A DNA stretch of 64,000 bases from Novosphingobium sp. EMRT-2 (lineage in GTDB: Bacteria > Pseudomonadota > Alphaproteobacteria > Sphingomonadales > Sphingomonadaceae): contig NZ_CP039695.1 of NCBI RefSeq assembly GCF_005145025.1, positions 3,581,501 through 3,645,500 of the forward strand, in the 5' to 3' direction. Both the position numbers and the translations under genes were made by a program. The number at the start of each line of letters is the position of its first letter. Within the stretch, counting starts at the first letter, position 1. Positions 53,694-63,711 of this stretch are shown piece by piece. Under the pieces are notes generated by a model. That model was not told the DNA's origin, ran no database searches, and was given only the letters and a program-made list of their open reading frames with translations.

Positions 53694-54815
53694 ATGACGA
53701 TGGGATTTTCGCGGCGGAGCATAATGGCGATGGTAGCGGGAATGGGTGTAGCCGTGCTGGGCGGGGGCTCTGCTCTGGCCAACGCGCGTCAGCGTCCCGC
53801 GAAGCCGCTGCTCCTGGCGCATCGCGGCTGTTCGGCGCTGCGGCCGGAACATACGCTGGCCTCCTACGCGAAAGCGATCGCCGACGGGGCCGATTTCATC
53901 GAGCCGGACCTTGTCGCCACGAAGGACGGCGTGCTGGTGGCCCGGCACGAGAACAACATCGCCGAAACCACCGACGTCGCCGCGCATCCCGCATTCGCCG
54001 CGCGCAGGGCAGTGAAAGTGATCGACGGCGAGAAGCTGGAAGGCTGGTTCACCGAGGATTTCACCCTGGCCGAATTGAAGACGCTGCGGGCGAAGGAGCG
54101 GCTCGGCGCGCTGCGGCCGGAAAGCATGGGGTACGACGGGCAGTTTCAGATCGTCACCTTCGAGGAGGTGATCGATTTCGTCGCGGCCGAAGCGGCGGCG
54201 CGCGGACGAACGATCGGGATCATTCCCGAGATCAAGCATTCGACCTATTTCAACGGCATTGGCCTGCCGGTGGAGGACCTGTTTCTGGCGCGGGTGAGAG
54301 CCAGCCGGGTGCTGGCCACGATGCCGATGATCGTCCAGTCGTTCGAAATCGCCAATCTCAAGCGGCTGCGCACGATGCTGGCGGGCATGGCCAACGTCCA
54401 GTTGATGCAGTTGATCGATGACGATGCACAGCGTCCGGCCGACGTGGCGGCGGTGGATGGCGCGCTGACCTATGGTGCGATGCTGACGCCGGCGGGGCTG
54501 GCGGAGATCGCCGGCTATGCCGACTGGGTGGCCCCGGCCACGCGGCGGATCATCCCGCTCGGCGCCGATGGCCGGTTGGCGGCACCGACGTCGCTGGTGG
54601 AGGACGCGCACAAGGCCGGCCTGCTCGTGGGCACGTGGACGTTCCGGCCGGAGAACACGTTCATCGCAGGCGATTTCCGTGATAGCGGCGATGCGAAGGC
54701 GCGCAATCCGGAAGGCAGCGTGCGCGAGATCCGGCGCTATCTGCAAACCGGTCTGGATGGGTTCTTCACCGATGATCCCGCGCTTGGCTATCGCGCATTG
54801 CATGTGTCGCGATAG
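53694..54815 (+). CDS. glpQ: glycerophosphodiester phosphodiesterase
   Basis: The 373-residue product has an export signal (RRSIMAMVAGMGVAVLGGGS, with an SRRS start like a Tat signal) and the GDPD motifs LLLAHRGCSALRPEHTLASY, IEPDLVATKDGVLVARHEN, IGIIPEIKH and a C-terminal GLDGFFTDDP. It is the periplasmic GlpQ type that releases glycerol-3-phosphate from glycerophosphodiesters. A strong GAGGAG site precedes the ATG, and a Pho-box-like sequence lies at 53636, so it probably responds to phosphate starvation. Confidence 0.94.
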   Translation: MTMGFSRRSIMAMVAGMGVAVLGGGSALANARQRPAKPLLLAHRGCSALRPEHTLASYAKAIADGADFIEPDLVATKDGVLVARHENNIAETTDVAAHPAFAARRAVKVIDGEKLEGWFTEDFTLAELKTLRAKERLGALRPESMGYDGQFQIVTFEEVIDFVAAEAAARGRTIGIIPEIKHSTYFNGIGLPVEDLFLARVRASRVLATMPMIVQSFEIANLKRLRTMLAGMANVQLMQLIDDDAQRPADVAAVDGALTYGAMLTPAGLAEIAGYADWVAPATRRIIPLGADGRLAAPTSLVEDAHKAGLLVGTWTFRPENTFIAGDFRDSGDAKARNPEGSVREIRRYLQTGLDGFFTDDPALGYRALHVSR

Positions 54816-54883
54816 GGGGGTGACGCCCGATTTTCCTTGCGCTACGCAAGGGAAATGATCGCATTTGAAACCAGGTGGCGCTG

Positions 54884-57082
54884 ATGGACGCCGCCGAGCA
54901 GGTCCACCAGCAGTTCCTTGCCGCGCTCGATGGCGGCGGGCTGCGGCGGCGTTCCAACCTGGGATTGGCCGACGTGGGGCTGGCGCCCGAACGCGCCGCC
55001 GCGCTGCTCCACAGCCAGATGCTCAGCCGTCAGCTCGACCGGCTTTCGCGCAAGCTGCAGGCGCGGGGCGAGGGGTTCTACACCATCGGATCGTCCGGAC
55101 ACGAAGGCAACGCCACGCTGGCCGAGGCGTTGCGCACCGACGATATAGCGTTCCTCCACTATCGCGATGCGGCATTCCAGATCCACCGCGCCGGGCGCGT
55201 GCCGGGCGAGAACCCGGCGTGGGACATGCTGCTGTCGTTCACCGCCTCGGCGGAAGACCCGATCTCGGGCGGGCGGCACAAGGTGCTGGGATCGAAGCGG
55301 CTGGCCATTCCGCCGCAGACCAGCACGATCGCCAGCCATCTGCCCAAGGCGGTTGGCGCGGCCTTTTCCATCGGTATCGCCCGCCGGATGGGGCTGGAGG
55401 ACACACCGCTGGCGCAGGATGGCGTGGTGCTGTGCAGCTTCGGCGATGCATCGGCCAACCATTCCACCGCGCAAGGGGCGATCAACACCGCCGCCTGGGC
55501 CGCGTTCCAGGGCACGCCGCTGCCGCTGGTGTTCCTCTGCGAGGACAACGGCATCGGTATTTCCACGCGCACGCCGCAGGGGTGGATCGAGGCGAACTTT
55601 TCCGGACGCGCCGGGCTACATTATATCCAGTGCGACGGCAGCGATCTGGTCGATGCCTGGCGCGGTGCGCGCGAGGCGGTCGATTATGCCCGCCGCCATC
55701 GCAAGCCGGTATTCCTGCACATGCGCACGGTGCGGCTCTATGGCCATGCCGGCAACGACGTGCAGCTTGTCTATCTGTCCAAGGACGATATCCGGCGTGA
55801 CGAGGAGCGTGATCCGTTGCTGTCGAGCGCGGCCCTGCTGATCGAGGAAGGCGTGATGACCGCCGCCGACGTGCGGCGTGAATACGACGCGATCGAGGCA
55901 TCGTTGCTGCGGCAGGTGGAACTGGCGATCCGGCGGCCCAAGCTGAAGGATGCGGCCGAAGTGATGGCCAGCATCGTGCCGCCCAAGCGCGAAGGCGGGG
56001 AGCATCCCGTTCCGGCGGCGGAGGCTCGCGCGGCGCTGTTCGCCGACGATGCCGCGCAGATGGAGAAGCCGCAGCACATGGCGCGCCTGCTGTCGTGGGC
56101 GATGGCGGACCTGCTGCTGCAATATCCCAACGCCATCGTCTGCGGTGAGGACGTGGGGCCGAAGGGCGGCGTCTATAACTGCACGGCCAAGCTGCATCAG
56201 CGCTTCGGTTCGGCGCGCGTGATCAACACGCTGCTGGACGAACAGGCGATCCTGGGCCTTGCCATTGGCGCGGCGCACAACGGCCTGCTGCCGATGCCGG
56301 AAATCCAGTTCCTGGCCTATGTCCACAATGCCGAGGACCAGATCCGGGGCGAGGCGGCCACGCTCTCGTTCTTCTCGAACGGGCAATACACCAACCCTAT
56401 GGTCGTGCGGATCGCCGGGCTGCCCTACCAGAAGGGTTTCGGCGGCCACTTCCACAACGACAACTCGCTGGCCGTGTTCCGCGACATTCCCGGCGTGGTG
56501 CTGGCGGTGCCGTCGAACGGGCGCGATGCCGTGGCGATGCTGCGCGAATGCGTGCGGCTGGCACACGAGGAACAGCGCGTGGTGGTGTTCGTGGAGCCGA
56601 TCGCGCTCTACATGACGCGCGATCTTCATGCCGAGGGCGATGGCCTGTGGACAAGCGTCTATCAGGCGCCGAGCGAGGGTGCGGTGCGGCTCGGCGAAAT
56701 CGGCGTACATGGCGACGGTACTGATCTTGCCGTGGTGACGTATGGCAACGGCGTTTATCTCTCGCTGCAGGCGCAGAAGCTGCTGGCGGAGAAGGGCGTT
56801 GCGGTGCGGGTGATCGATCTGCGCTGGATCGCGCCGCTGGCGGAGGATGCGCTGCTCGAAGCGGTCGCGCCCTGCGGCAAGGTGCTGATCGTCGACGAAT
56901 GCCGCGAGACCGGATCGCAGAGCGAAGCGCTGATGGCGCTGTTCGCCGAACGCGCGGGCGGCCAGCCGGCGGCGCGGATCGCGGCGACCGACAGCTTCAT
57001 CCCACTGGCCCGCGCGGCGACGCATACGCTGCCGAGCCGCGACATGATCGTGGCCAAGGCGCTGGAGATGGCGCGTGGCTAA
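54884..57082 (+). CDS. 2-oxoacid dehydrogenase E1, fused alpha and beta subunits
   Basis: The product of about 732 residues joins both E1 halves in one chain. The alpha part (to ~360) has IGSSGHEGNATLAEALRTDD and the thiamine-diphosphate motif GDASANHSTAQ... with the Asn in LCEDNGIGIS. The beta part (from ~395) has CGEDVGPKGGVYNCTAKLHQ, INTLLDEQAILGLAIGAAHN and IVDECRETGSQSEAL. It decarboxylates an unknown branched or linear 2-oxoacid. No E2 or E3 gene lies near, and a FabD-like acyltransferase gene overlaps its 3' end. A GTG at 54875 is an alternative start; GGTGG favours 54884. Confidence 0.9.
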   Translation: MDAAEQVHQQFLAALDGGGLRRRSNLGLADVGLAPERAAALLHSQMLSRQLDRLSRKLQARGEGFYTIGSSGHEGNATLAEALRTDDIAFLHYRDAAFQIHRAGRVPGENPAWDMLLSFTASAEDPISGGRHKVLGSKRLAIPPQTSTIASHLPKAVGAAFSIGIARRMGLEDTPLAQDGVVLCSFGDASANHSTAQGAINTAAWAAFQGTPLPLVFLCEDNGIGISTRTPQGWIEANFSGRAGLHYIQCDGSDLVDAWRGAREAVDYARRHRKPVFLHMRTVRLYGHAGNDVQLVYLSKDDIRRDEERDPLLSSAALLIEEGVMTAADVRREYDAIEASLLRQVELAIRRPKLKDAAEVMASIVPPKREGGEHPVPAAEARAALFADDAAQMEKPQHMARLLSWAMADLLLQYPNAIVCGEDVGPKGGVYNCTAKLHQRFGSARVINTLLDEQAILGLAIGAAHNGLLPMPEIQFLAYVHNAEDQIRGEAATLSFFSNGQYTNPMVVRIAGLPYQKGFGGHFHNDNSLAVFRDIPGVVLAVPSNGRDAVAMLRECVRLAHEEQRVVVFVEPIALYMTRDLHAEGDGLWTSVYQAPSEGAVRLGEIGVHGDGTDLAVVTYGNGVYLSLQAQKLLAEKGVAVRVIDLRWIAPLAEDALLEAVAPCGKVLIVDECRETGSQSEALMALFAERAGGQPAARIAATDSFIPLARAATHTLPSRDMIVAKALEMARG

Positions 57083-58088
57083 GCAGTCCATCCTTGTCGT
57101 CTGTCCGGGGCGGGGCACTTACAACGCGCCGGAGCTGGGTTATCTGGCGCGGCACCATGGCGGCCGGGCGGAACTCGCCGCGTTCGATGCCCTGCGCGCG
57201 CGCCATGGCGCGCCGACGCTGAGCGAACTGGACGGCGCGGCGAAGTTCAGCCCGTCGCTCCACACGCGCGGCGATATCGCGGCGCCATTGATCTATGCCG
57301 CGTCGTACCTCGACTTCCTCAGCATCGATCGCGACCGGTTCGAGGTGGTGGCGGTGACCGGCAATTCGATGGGCTGGTACACCGCGCTGGCCTGCGCGGG
57401 CGCGGTCTCGGGCGAGCACGGCTTTGCCATCGCCGATGCCATGGGCGTCAATTCGCAGAAGCACGCTCCCGGCGGGCAGGCGGTGCTGGTGCTGGCGGGC
57501 GAGGACTGGCGCGTCGATCCCGCGCTGCGTCGGGCGGTGGACGCGGCGATGGCGCGCCATGGCGTGCTGCCCTCGATCCATCTCGGCGGGATGCTGGTGG
57601 TGGCGGGAAGCAAGGCCGCGCTCGATGCGCTGGAAAAGGACCTGCCGGAGCTATCGCGTCCACCCTTGCGGCTGGCCGGCCACGGCCCGTTCCACACGCC
57701 GCTGATGGCGGAAAGCGCCAACGCGGCGCGGGCAAGTCTGCCGGCCACCTGGTTCGGCCGTCCGGACGTGCCGCTGATCGATGGGCGCGGCCGGATCTGG
57801 CGGCGCTTCGAAAGCGATGGGGAAAGCCTGTGGGATTACACCTTCGGGCACCAGATCCTCGCGCCCTATGACTTCACCACCGCGATGACCGTGGCCATCC
57901 GCGAGTTCGCGCCGGAACGGATCGTGCTGCTGGGTCCGGGCGAAACGCTGGGCGGGGCGATCGGGCAAGTGCTCGTCGCGCTGAATTGGCTGGACATCGG
58001 CTGCAAGGATGCGTTTTCATCGCGGCAAGGAGAGGATGCGTACCTGATCGGCATGGGGAGACCCGGCCAGCGGGAGTACGTCATCTGA
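57075..58088 (+). CDS. FabD-like acyltransferase (ACP S-malonyltransferase fold)
   Basis: The 337-residue product starts at a GTG inside the 3' end of the E1 gene. It has the acyltransferase nucleophile elbow AVTGNSMGWYTALA and the catalytic His region LAGHGPFHTPLMAESA. Family members move malonyl or other acyl groups from CoA to a carrier protein. Translational coupling to a 2-oxoacid dehydrogenase E1 suggests that it passes on or processes the acyl unit the E1 makes. No acyl carrier protein gene is in the window. The function is inferred from fold and context only. Confidence 0.82.
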   Translation: MAKQSILVVCPGRGTYNAPELGYLARHHGGRAELAAFDALRARHGAPTLSELDGAAKFSPSLHTRGDIAAPLIYAASYLDFLSIDRDRFEVVAVTGNSMGWYTALACAGAVSGEHGFAIADAMGVNSQKHAPGGQAVLVLAGEDWRVDPALRRAVDAAMARHGVLPSIHLGGMLVVAGSKAALDALEKDLPELSRPPLRLAGHGPFHTPLMAESANAARASLPATWFGRPDVPLIDGRGRIWRRFESDGESLWDYTFGHQILAPYDFTTAMTVAIREFAPERIVLLGPGETLGGAIGQVLVALNWLDIGCKDAFSSRQGEDAYLIGMGRPGQREYVI

Positions 58089-58101
58089 TGAAAACAATCT
58101 T

Positions 58102-58566
58102 GTGAACCAGCCATCCGTGCTGTTCGTGTGCCTCGGGAACATCTGCCGTTCGCCGATGGCGGAGGCAGCGTTGCGCGCGCGGGCCGCGGAGGCCGGGATC
58201 GCGGTGACGGTCGATTCCGCCGGCACCGGGGACTGGCATGTCGGCCGCCCGCCCGATCGCCGCGCGATCATCGAGGCGGGGCGCCACGGCATCGACATAT
58301 CCGGCTATCGCGCGCGCCAGGCGAAGGCGGAGGATTTTCTGCGCTTCAGCCATATCTTCGCGCTCGATCCGCAGAACCTGCGCGACTTGCAGACCATCGC
58401 CCCGCGCCGGCATCTGGCCCGGCTCGGCCTGCTGATGGACCTCGTGCCCGGTCGCGAAGGGACGGCGGTGATCGATCCCTACTACGGCGAGGCCGAGGAC
58501 TTCGAGCGCGCCTGGGCCGACGTGAGCGCGGCGGCGGACGTGCTGATCGGGCGGCTGGGGCGCTAG
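58102..58566 (+). CDS. low-molecular-weight protein tyrosine phosphatase
   Basis: The 154-residue product has the LMW-PTP P-loop [14 protein letters not shown] (Cys-x5-Arg-Ser) at the N-terminus and the general-acid motif [10 protein letters not shown] near the C-terminus. Many bacterial members control exopolysaccharide kinases; the target here is unknown. The start is a GTG 13 bases after the acyltransferase stop, so it may belong to that operon. Its stop overlaps the stop of the convergent cysteine-synthase-like gene. Confidence 0.93.
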   Translation: MNQPSVLFVCLGNICRSPMAEAALRARAAEAGIAVTVDSAGTGDWHVGRPPDRRAIIEAGRHGIDISGYRARQAKAEDFLRFSHIFALDPQNLRDLQTIAPRRHLARLGLLMDLVPGREGTAVIDPYYGEAEDFERAWADVSAAADVLIGRLGR

Positions 58567-59669
58567 CTCAACAGCGCGTAAATGCGTTCGTCCTCGGCCT
58601 GCCAGTCGATGCCGTTCGCCGCGAGCCAGGCGTCGTCATAATGCGTCCCGGCATAGCGTTCGCCGGAATCGCACAGGATGGTGGCGATCGACCCGGCCTG
58701 TCCGGCCGCCGCCATTTCCCCGATCAGGGCGGCGCAGGCGTGGATGTTGGTCCCGGTCGATCCGCCGACGCGGCGACCGATCCGGCGCGAGAGCGCGCGC
58801 ATCGCGCCGATCGATCCGGCATCGGGAATGGCCATCATGCGATCGACCACTTGGGGCACGAACGACAGTTCCACGCGCGGACGGCCGATGCCTTCGATGC
58901 ACGAGCACTTGCCGCAGCCAAGGTCGCGGATCGAGCGGTCGGCGAAATGGCGGTGGAACACCGATCCTTGGGGGTCCGCCACGCACAACCGCGTGTCGTG
59001 CCGCGCATAGCGGATGTAGCGGCCGATCGTGGCGGAGGTGCCGCCGGTGCCCGCGCCGCAGACGATCCACGTGGGCACCGGATGTTCCTCGTTGCGCATC
59101 TGGCGGAAGATGGTGTCGGCGATGTTGTTGTTGCCGCGCCAGTCGGTCGCGCGTTCGGCATTGGTGAACTGGTCTAGGAAATGGCCGCCGGTCTCCAGCG
59201 CCAGTATGCGGGCGGCATCGGTCACTTCGCCGGCGTTCTGGACGAAATGGACGTCCCCGCCATGGAAGCGGATCGCCTCGATCTTGGCGGGAGAAGTGCC
59301 GTGCGGCACCACCGCGATGAACGGCAGGCCGATAAGCCGGGCGAAATAGGCTTCGGAAACGGCGGTCGATCCGCTGGTCGCATCGATCAGCGGGGTGCCG
59401 GGGCCGATCTGCTGGTTGCACAGCGCATAGAGGATCAGCGAACGGGCGAGGCGGTGCTTGAGGCTGCCGGTAGGGTGGCTCGATTCATCCTTGAGATAGA
59501 GCGTGATGCCGGGAAAGCGGGGCAGTTCCACGCGCACCAGATGGGTTTCGGCCGAGCGGGTGAAATCGGCATCGATCCGCCGCACCGCTTCCAGCGTCCA
59601 GGCGCGCAGAGCTTCCGGCGAGAGGGTTTCAGCCGGCGGAAATGATGAATGCGGGGCGGTCTGGGTCAT
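58563..59669 (-). CDS. PLP-dependent cysteine-synthase-family enzyme (Cds1-like)
   Basis: The 368-residue product has the Lys-PLP site [16 protein letters not shown], the phosphate-binding Gly loop [13 protein letters not shown] and the substrate loop [13 protein letters not shown]. Length and the extra C-terminal region resemble L-cysteine desulfhydrase Cds1 rather than CysK/CysM, so the reaction may be release of sulfide from cysteine. It also has a Cys-rich segment (GCGKCSC) that could bind metal. It is convergent with the LMW-PTP gene, with overlapping stop codons. Confidence 0.88.
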   Translation of the reverse strand: MTQTAPHSSFPPAETLSPEALRAWTLEAVRRIDADFTRSAETHLVRVELPRFPGITLYLKDESSHPTGSLKHRLARSLILYALCNQQIGPGTPLIDATSGSTAVSEAYFARLIGLPFIAVVPHGTSPAKIEAIRFHGGDVHFVQNAGEVTDAARILALETGGHFLDQFTNAERATDWRGNNNIADTIFRQMRNEEHPVPTWIVCGAGTGGTSATIGRYIRYARHDTRLCVADPQGSVFHRHFADRSIRDLGCGKCSCIEGIGRPRVELSFVPQVVDRMMAIPDAGSIGAMRALSRRIGRRVGGSTGTNIHACAALIGEMAAAGQAGSIATILCDSGERYAGTHYDDAWLAANGIDWQAEDERIYALLS

Positions 59670-59833
59670 TCGCCCGCCTTTAGAAGTCTGGCTTTGCGAT
59701 GACAAACTTTACCTTTCAACGGGAAGATGACCGGTTTGTGAATGGATCATTACGGATCGGTAACCTTCGTCGCGAATCCGTCAAATACGCCCCCTAGGCG
59801 CGGCCCTGACCGTCAAAGAAGTGGGGACCGTAC

Positions 59834-62644
59834 ATGCTTTCGATCACGCATCCCGGCGCAGCGCGCCGGGCGTTCTATCGTGCCATCCTGATGGCCAGCG
59901 CCTGCGGCGGTCTGGCCGTTGCGCCCGCCCATGGGCAGGAAGCGCCGGCCGTTCCGGGCGAGGAAGAAGCGGGCGAGCAGATCGTCGTGAACGGATCGCG
60001 CCCGATCGTCGAATCCGAAGAAGCCGCGCTGCAAGTGCAGAAGATGTCGGATTCGCTGGTGGCCGTGGCCGCATCCGACAGCGTGGGGCGCTTGCCCGAC
60101 CAGAACATCGCCCAGGCAGCCAGCCGCCTGCCGGGCATCGCGGTGGAGCGCGATCAGGGGCAGGCGCGCTATATCAGCCTGCGCGGCGCGCCGAAGAACT
60201 AGACCACGCTGTCGTTCGACGGGATCAACGTGGTCAGCCCGGAAGGGCGCAACGCCCGCTTCGATTCGATCCCGTCCGCCATCGCCGGCAAGATCATCGT
60301 GTCGAAGGCGGTAACGCCCGACATGCCGGGTGAGACCGTGGCGGGTAACGTCAACATCGTCACCCGCTCGGCGTTCGATTATTCCGGCTTCCACATCGCG
60401 GGCAAGGCCGGCGCGGGCGTGGCCGAATACGGCAGCCGTCCGCAGTACGAAGGATCGCTGGTGCTGTCCGACCGCTTCAACGTGGGCGGCGGCGAGATCG
60501 GCGTGCTGGTGTCCGGCTCTTACTACGAGCGCCGGATGATCACCGACAATTTCGAGCACGACTGGGAGCAGGTAAGCCAGGACGTGCGGCCGGGCTACGA
60601 AACCCGCTTCTGGACGCACGAAACCGAAAACAAGCTCTACCGCCTGACACGCAAGAACTGGTCGGTTTCCGGGCGGCTCGACTGGAAGCCGGACGCGAAC
60701 AACACCATTTCGCTGCGGTCGATCTACACGATCTTCACCGACGACGAGGCGCGCGACAACTACCGCTTCGACATGGATGACCGGCAGGGCGATCTCGTCG
60801 CCAACAGCGCGGCGTGCAACGCCACTGTGAACACGGCGCCGACGACCTCCGGTTATGCCGACGTGTGTATCGGCAACACGCCGCTGAAGGGCACGATCTA
60901 TGGCATCGACATCCGCCAGCGGTCGACGCTGCGCGCGTTCAAGCAATCGATCTTCACCAACACGCTGCAGGGCACGCACGCGTTCGGCGATGGCTGGACG
61001 CTGGACTGGCTGGGCAACTACACCGAATCCAAGGATGACCGTTCGGTGGTGGGCGAAGCTTCGTGGAACAGCCCCAACACGCGCAACCTGCGTCCTACCG
61101 TGGCCTATGATTTCACCGACCCCAACCTTTCGCCGCTGACGCTGTACACCACCACCCAGCTTTCCAGCCCTACGCGCTACACGGCCGGATCGCAGGTGAC
61201 CGCGATCGATACCTTCACCAAGCCGCTGGCCACCTTCACGGTGCTCGACGCGGTGGACACCACCAAGGCCTACACCGGCCGGCTGGCGCTTTCGCGCGAA
61301 ACGCGGTTCCTGGGCGCGGACGCCACGTTCAAGGCCGGCTTCCAGTTCGACCAGCGGACCAAGGTGGCCAACGAGAACCTGCTGACGCTGGATACGTCGG
61401 CGCAGTTCTCCGCCGCCGGCATCCCCACGGACTACAACCAGTTCTCGCTCGACACGGCGTTCATGGGCAAGATCCAGCCGGGCTATACGTTCCGCTATTT
61501 CGATACCGCGAAAATGCGCGCGGCTTCGGAAGCGGCGCGCAAGGTCGGCACGTTCGTGCCGCAGATCGCCAATAATTATAACGTGCGCGAACAGGTGTTC
61601 GCCGGCTACCTGATGGGCACGCTGCGCTATGACTGGGGCTCGATCGTCGGCGGCGCGCGGGTGGAGCACATCAAGAACCGCGGCATCGCCACCGGCATCA
61701 CGGCCGAGGCCGACCAGACGCTCGTGTTCCCCAGCCTGCACGTCAACTACAACCTCGACGACACCAAGAAGGTGCGCCTGTCGCTCAACACCGGTGCCGC
61801 GCGGGCCGATTACGATCTGCTGCGTCCCAACGTGGTGATCAACGATGCCAACGAAACGATCTCCGGCGGCAACCCGGCGGTGAAGCCGGAACGCGCGTGG
61901 GGCCTGGACGGCTATTTCGAATGGTACGTGAAGCCGCAGGGCTACCTGATGGTTGGCGTGTTCTACAAGCAAGTGACCGATGTGCTCTACTCCCAGCGGC
62001 GCACGTTCGGTTCCGACGCGCTGAACATCGGTGGGGTGGACCGTTCGGGCTACATCTTCTCGGGCATCACCAACGGCGGCAGCGGGCGCATCTACGGCAT
62101 GGAAGCGGCCGCGCAGTTCCAGCTGGAACCGTGGGCGGAACAGCTGGGCATCCCGTCCTGGATGGGCGGGTTCGGCATCAGCGCCAACGTCACCCTGAAC
62201 AACAGCAGGGTCAGCAAGCCGGCGGTATATGACACGTCCGGCGCGCTGCTGGTGCCGGGGCGCAAGGTGCGCCTGCCGAACACCTCGGACCTCGTGTACA
62301 ACATCGGCGGCTATTACGAGAAGTACGGCTTCTCGCTGCGGCTGCAGTACCAGCGGCGCAGCAAGTGGCTGGATGGCATCGCCGATACCCTGACCGACGC
62401 GGGCGATGCCTATTGGGCGGCGGACGACGAGATGGATTTCTCGGCGCGCTATGCCGTGAACAAGCATGTCGAGATCTACTTCGACGCCCAGAACCTGCTC
62501 AACCAGCCGGGCCGCCGCTTCGTCGATCCTTCGGGCATCCTCAACGCCAAGGGGATCAAGACCGGTGGCGCGATCGAGAACTACACGATCGAATGGGAAC
62601 GCTTCGGCCGTCGTTACAGCGGCGGTATCCGGGTCACGTTCTGA
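59834..62644 (+). pseudogene. TonB-dependent receptor with one in-frame amber codon, next to a phytase
   Basis: The first 122 codons give a signal peptide, an IVVNGSRPI TonB-box-like stretch and the start of the plug (VGRLPDQNIAQAASRLPGIA, VERDQGQARYISLRGAPKN). A TAG at 60200-60202 follows, then the same frame continues TTLSFDGINVVSPEGR and runs 813 more codons to a normal terminal Phe. Homologues usually have a Trp at the amber position (RGAPKNWTTLSFDG), so TGG to TAG is the likely change. The stop is early, so the receptor is probably not made unless read through or suppressed. It overlaps the phytase start. Confidence 0.88.
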
Positions 62645-63666
62645 TGCTGCTGACGATCTGGAGCACCGCCGCACTGGCAGCAGCCGCGCCGCTGTCGATC
62701 CCCACCGTCGAAGTCACCGCGCGCGGGGAAACGGCGCCGGTGGCGACGGCGCAGGGCGATGCGGCGGACGATCCGGCGATCTGGCGCAATCCGGCGCGGC
62801 CGGGGGAAAGCCTGATCGTCGGCACCGACAAGAAGGCCGGGCTCTACGTCTATGGCATGGACGGCCAGGCGCGCGATTTCGCGGCGGCCGGGCGGCTCAA
62901 CAACGACGACCTGATCGACATGGGCGCGGCCGGCGTGATCGTCGTGGCCAGCGACCGCAACGACGAGGCGCAGGCGAAGCTGCAGGTCTGGCGGCTCGAT
63001 ACCGCGGCGGCCAAGCTGCGGCCGCTGGGCGCGGTGACGGGCGGTGCTGGCGAGGCTTATGGCGTGTGCCTGCTTCGCGATGCGGCCGGGCTGACCGCGT
63101 TCTCCGTGCTCAAGCACGGGGCGATCGTGCAGGTGCGGATCGCGCTGGACGGCGCGACGCCGGCCGGCCGGATCGTGCGAACCATGCAGTTGCCGACCCA
63201 GACCGAGGGCTGCGTTGCCGATCCGCGTACGGGCACGCTCTACGTGGGCGAGGAAGACCGGGGCATCTGGGCGTTCGATGCGCGCGCGGATCGCCCCGCC
63301 GAAGCCACGCTCATCGCCACGGTCGATCGCGCGCACCTGTTCGACGATGTGGAAGGTCTGGCGCTGATGCCGGTGGGCCGCGACGGCGGCTGGCTGATCG
63401 CTTCGAGCCAGGGCGACAATGCCTATGCGCTGTTCGAGCTGCCGTCGATGAAGCCGGCGGGCCGTTTCCGCGTGGTGGCGGGGCGGTTCGGCGGCACCGA
63501 GGAAACCGATGGCATCGCCGTGATGCCAGGCAGCTTCGGCAAGGACTATCCCGCCGGGCTGTTCGTGGCGCAGGACGGGCACAACCAGCCCGCGCCGCAG
63601 AACTTCAAGCTGGTATCCTGGCGCGATGTTCTGGCCGCGCTGCGGAAAGTGCGCGGGCGTCGATGA
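62644..63666 (+). CDS. beta-propeller phytase
   Basis: The 340-residue product has a signal peptide (STAALAAAAP) and repeats of a six-bladed propeller with the calcium/phytate residues typical of BPP phytases (ADDPAIWRNPARPGESLIVG, TDKKAGLYVYGMDG, YVGEEDRGIWAFDA, DDVEGLALMP, SSQGDNAYALFE). It releases phosphate from phytate. Its ATG overlaps the stop of the TonB receptor (TGATG). Receptor-phytase pairs are common in Proteobacteria, so the receptor would take up phytate products. The break in the receptor leaves the phytase translationally coupled to an interrupted gene. Confidence 0.9.
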   Translation: MLLTIWSTAALAAAAPLSIPTVEVTARGETAPVATAQGDAADDPAIWRNPARPGESLIVGTDKKAGLYVYGMDGQARDFAAAGRLNNDDLIDMGAAGVIVVASDRNDEAQAKLQVWRLDTAAAKLRPLGAVTGGAGEAYGVCLLRDAAGLTAFSVLKHGAIVQVRIALDGATPAGRIVRTMQLPTQTEGCVADPRTGTLYVGEEDRGIWAFDARADRPAEATLIATVDRAHLFDDVEGLALMPVGRDGGWLIASSQGDNAYALFELPSMKPAGRFRVVAGRFGGTEETDGIAVMPGSFGKDYPAGLFVAQDGHNQPAPQNFKLVSWRDVLAALRKVRGRR

Positions 63667-63711
63667 GCCGCTGCGTGGCCGAGCGCCGGATTTGTCGGCG
63701 CGGTCGGGGTG

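Noticed and set aside
60200..60202. The in-frame TAG as a pyrrolysine codon
   Set aside because: There is no pyrrolysine machinery in the window and TonB receptors are not known to use it; a Trp TGG to TAG change is simpler.
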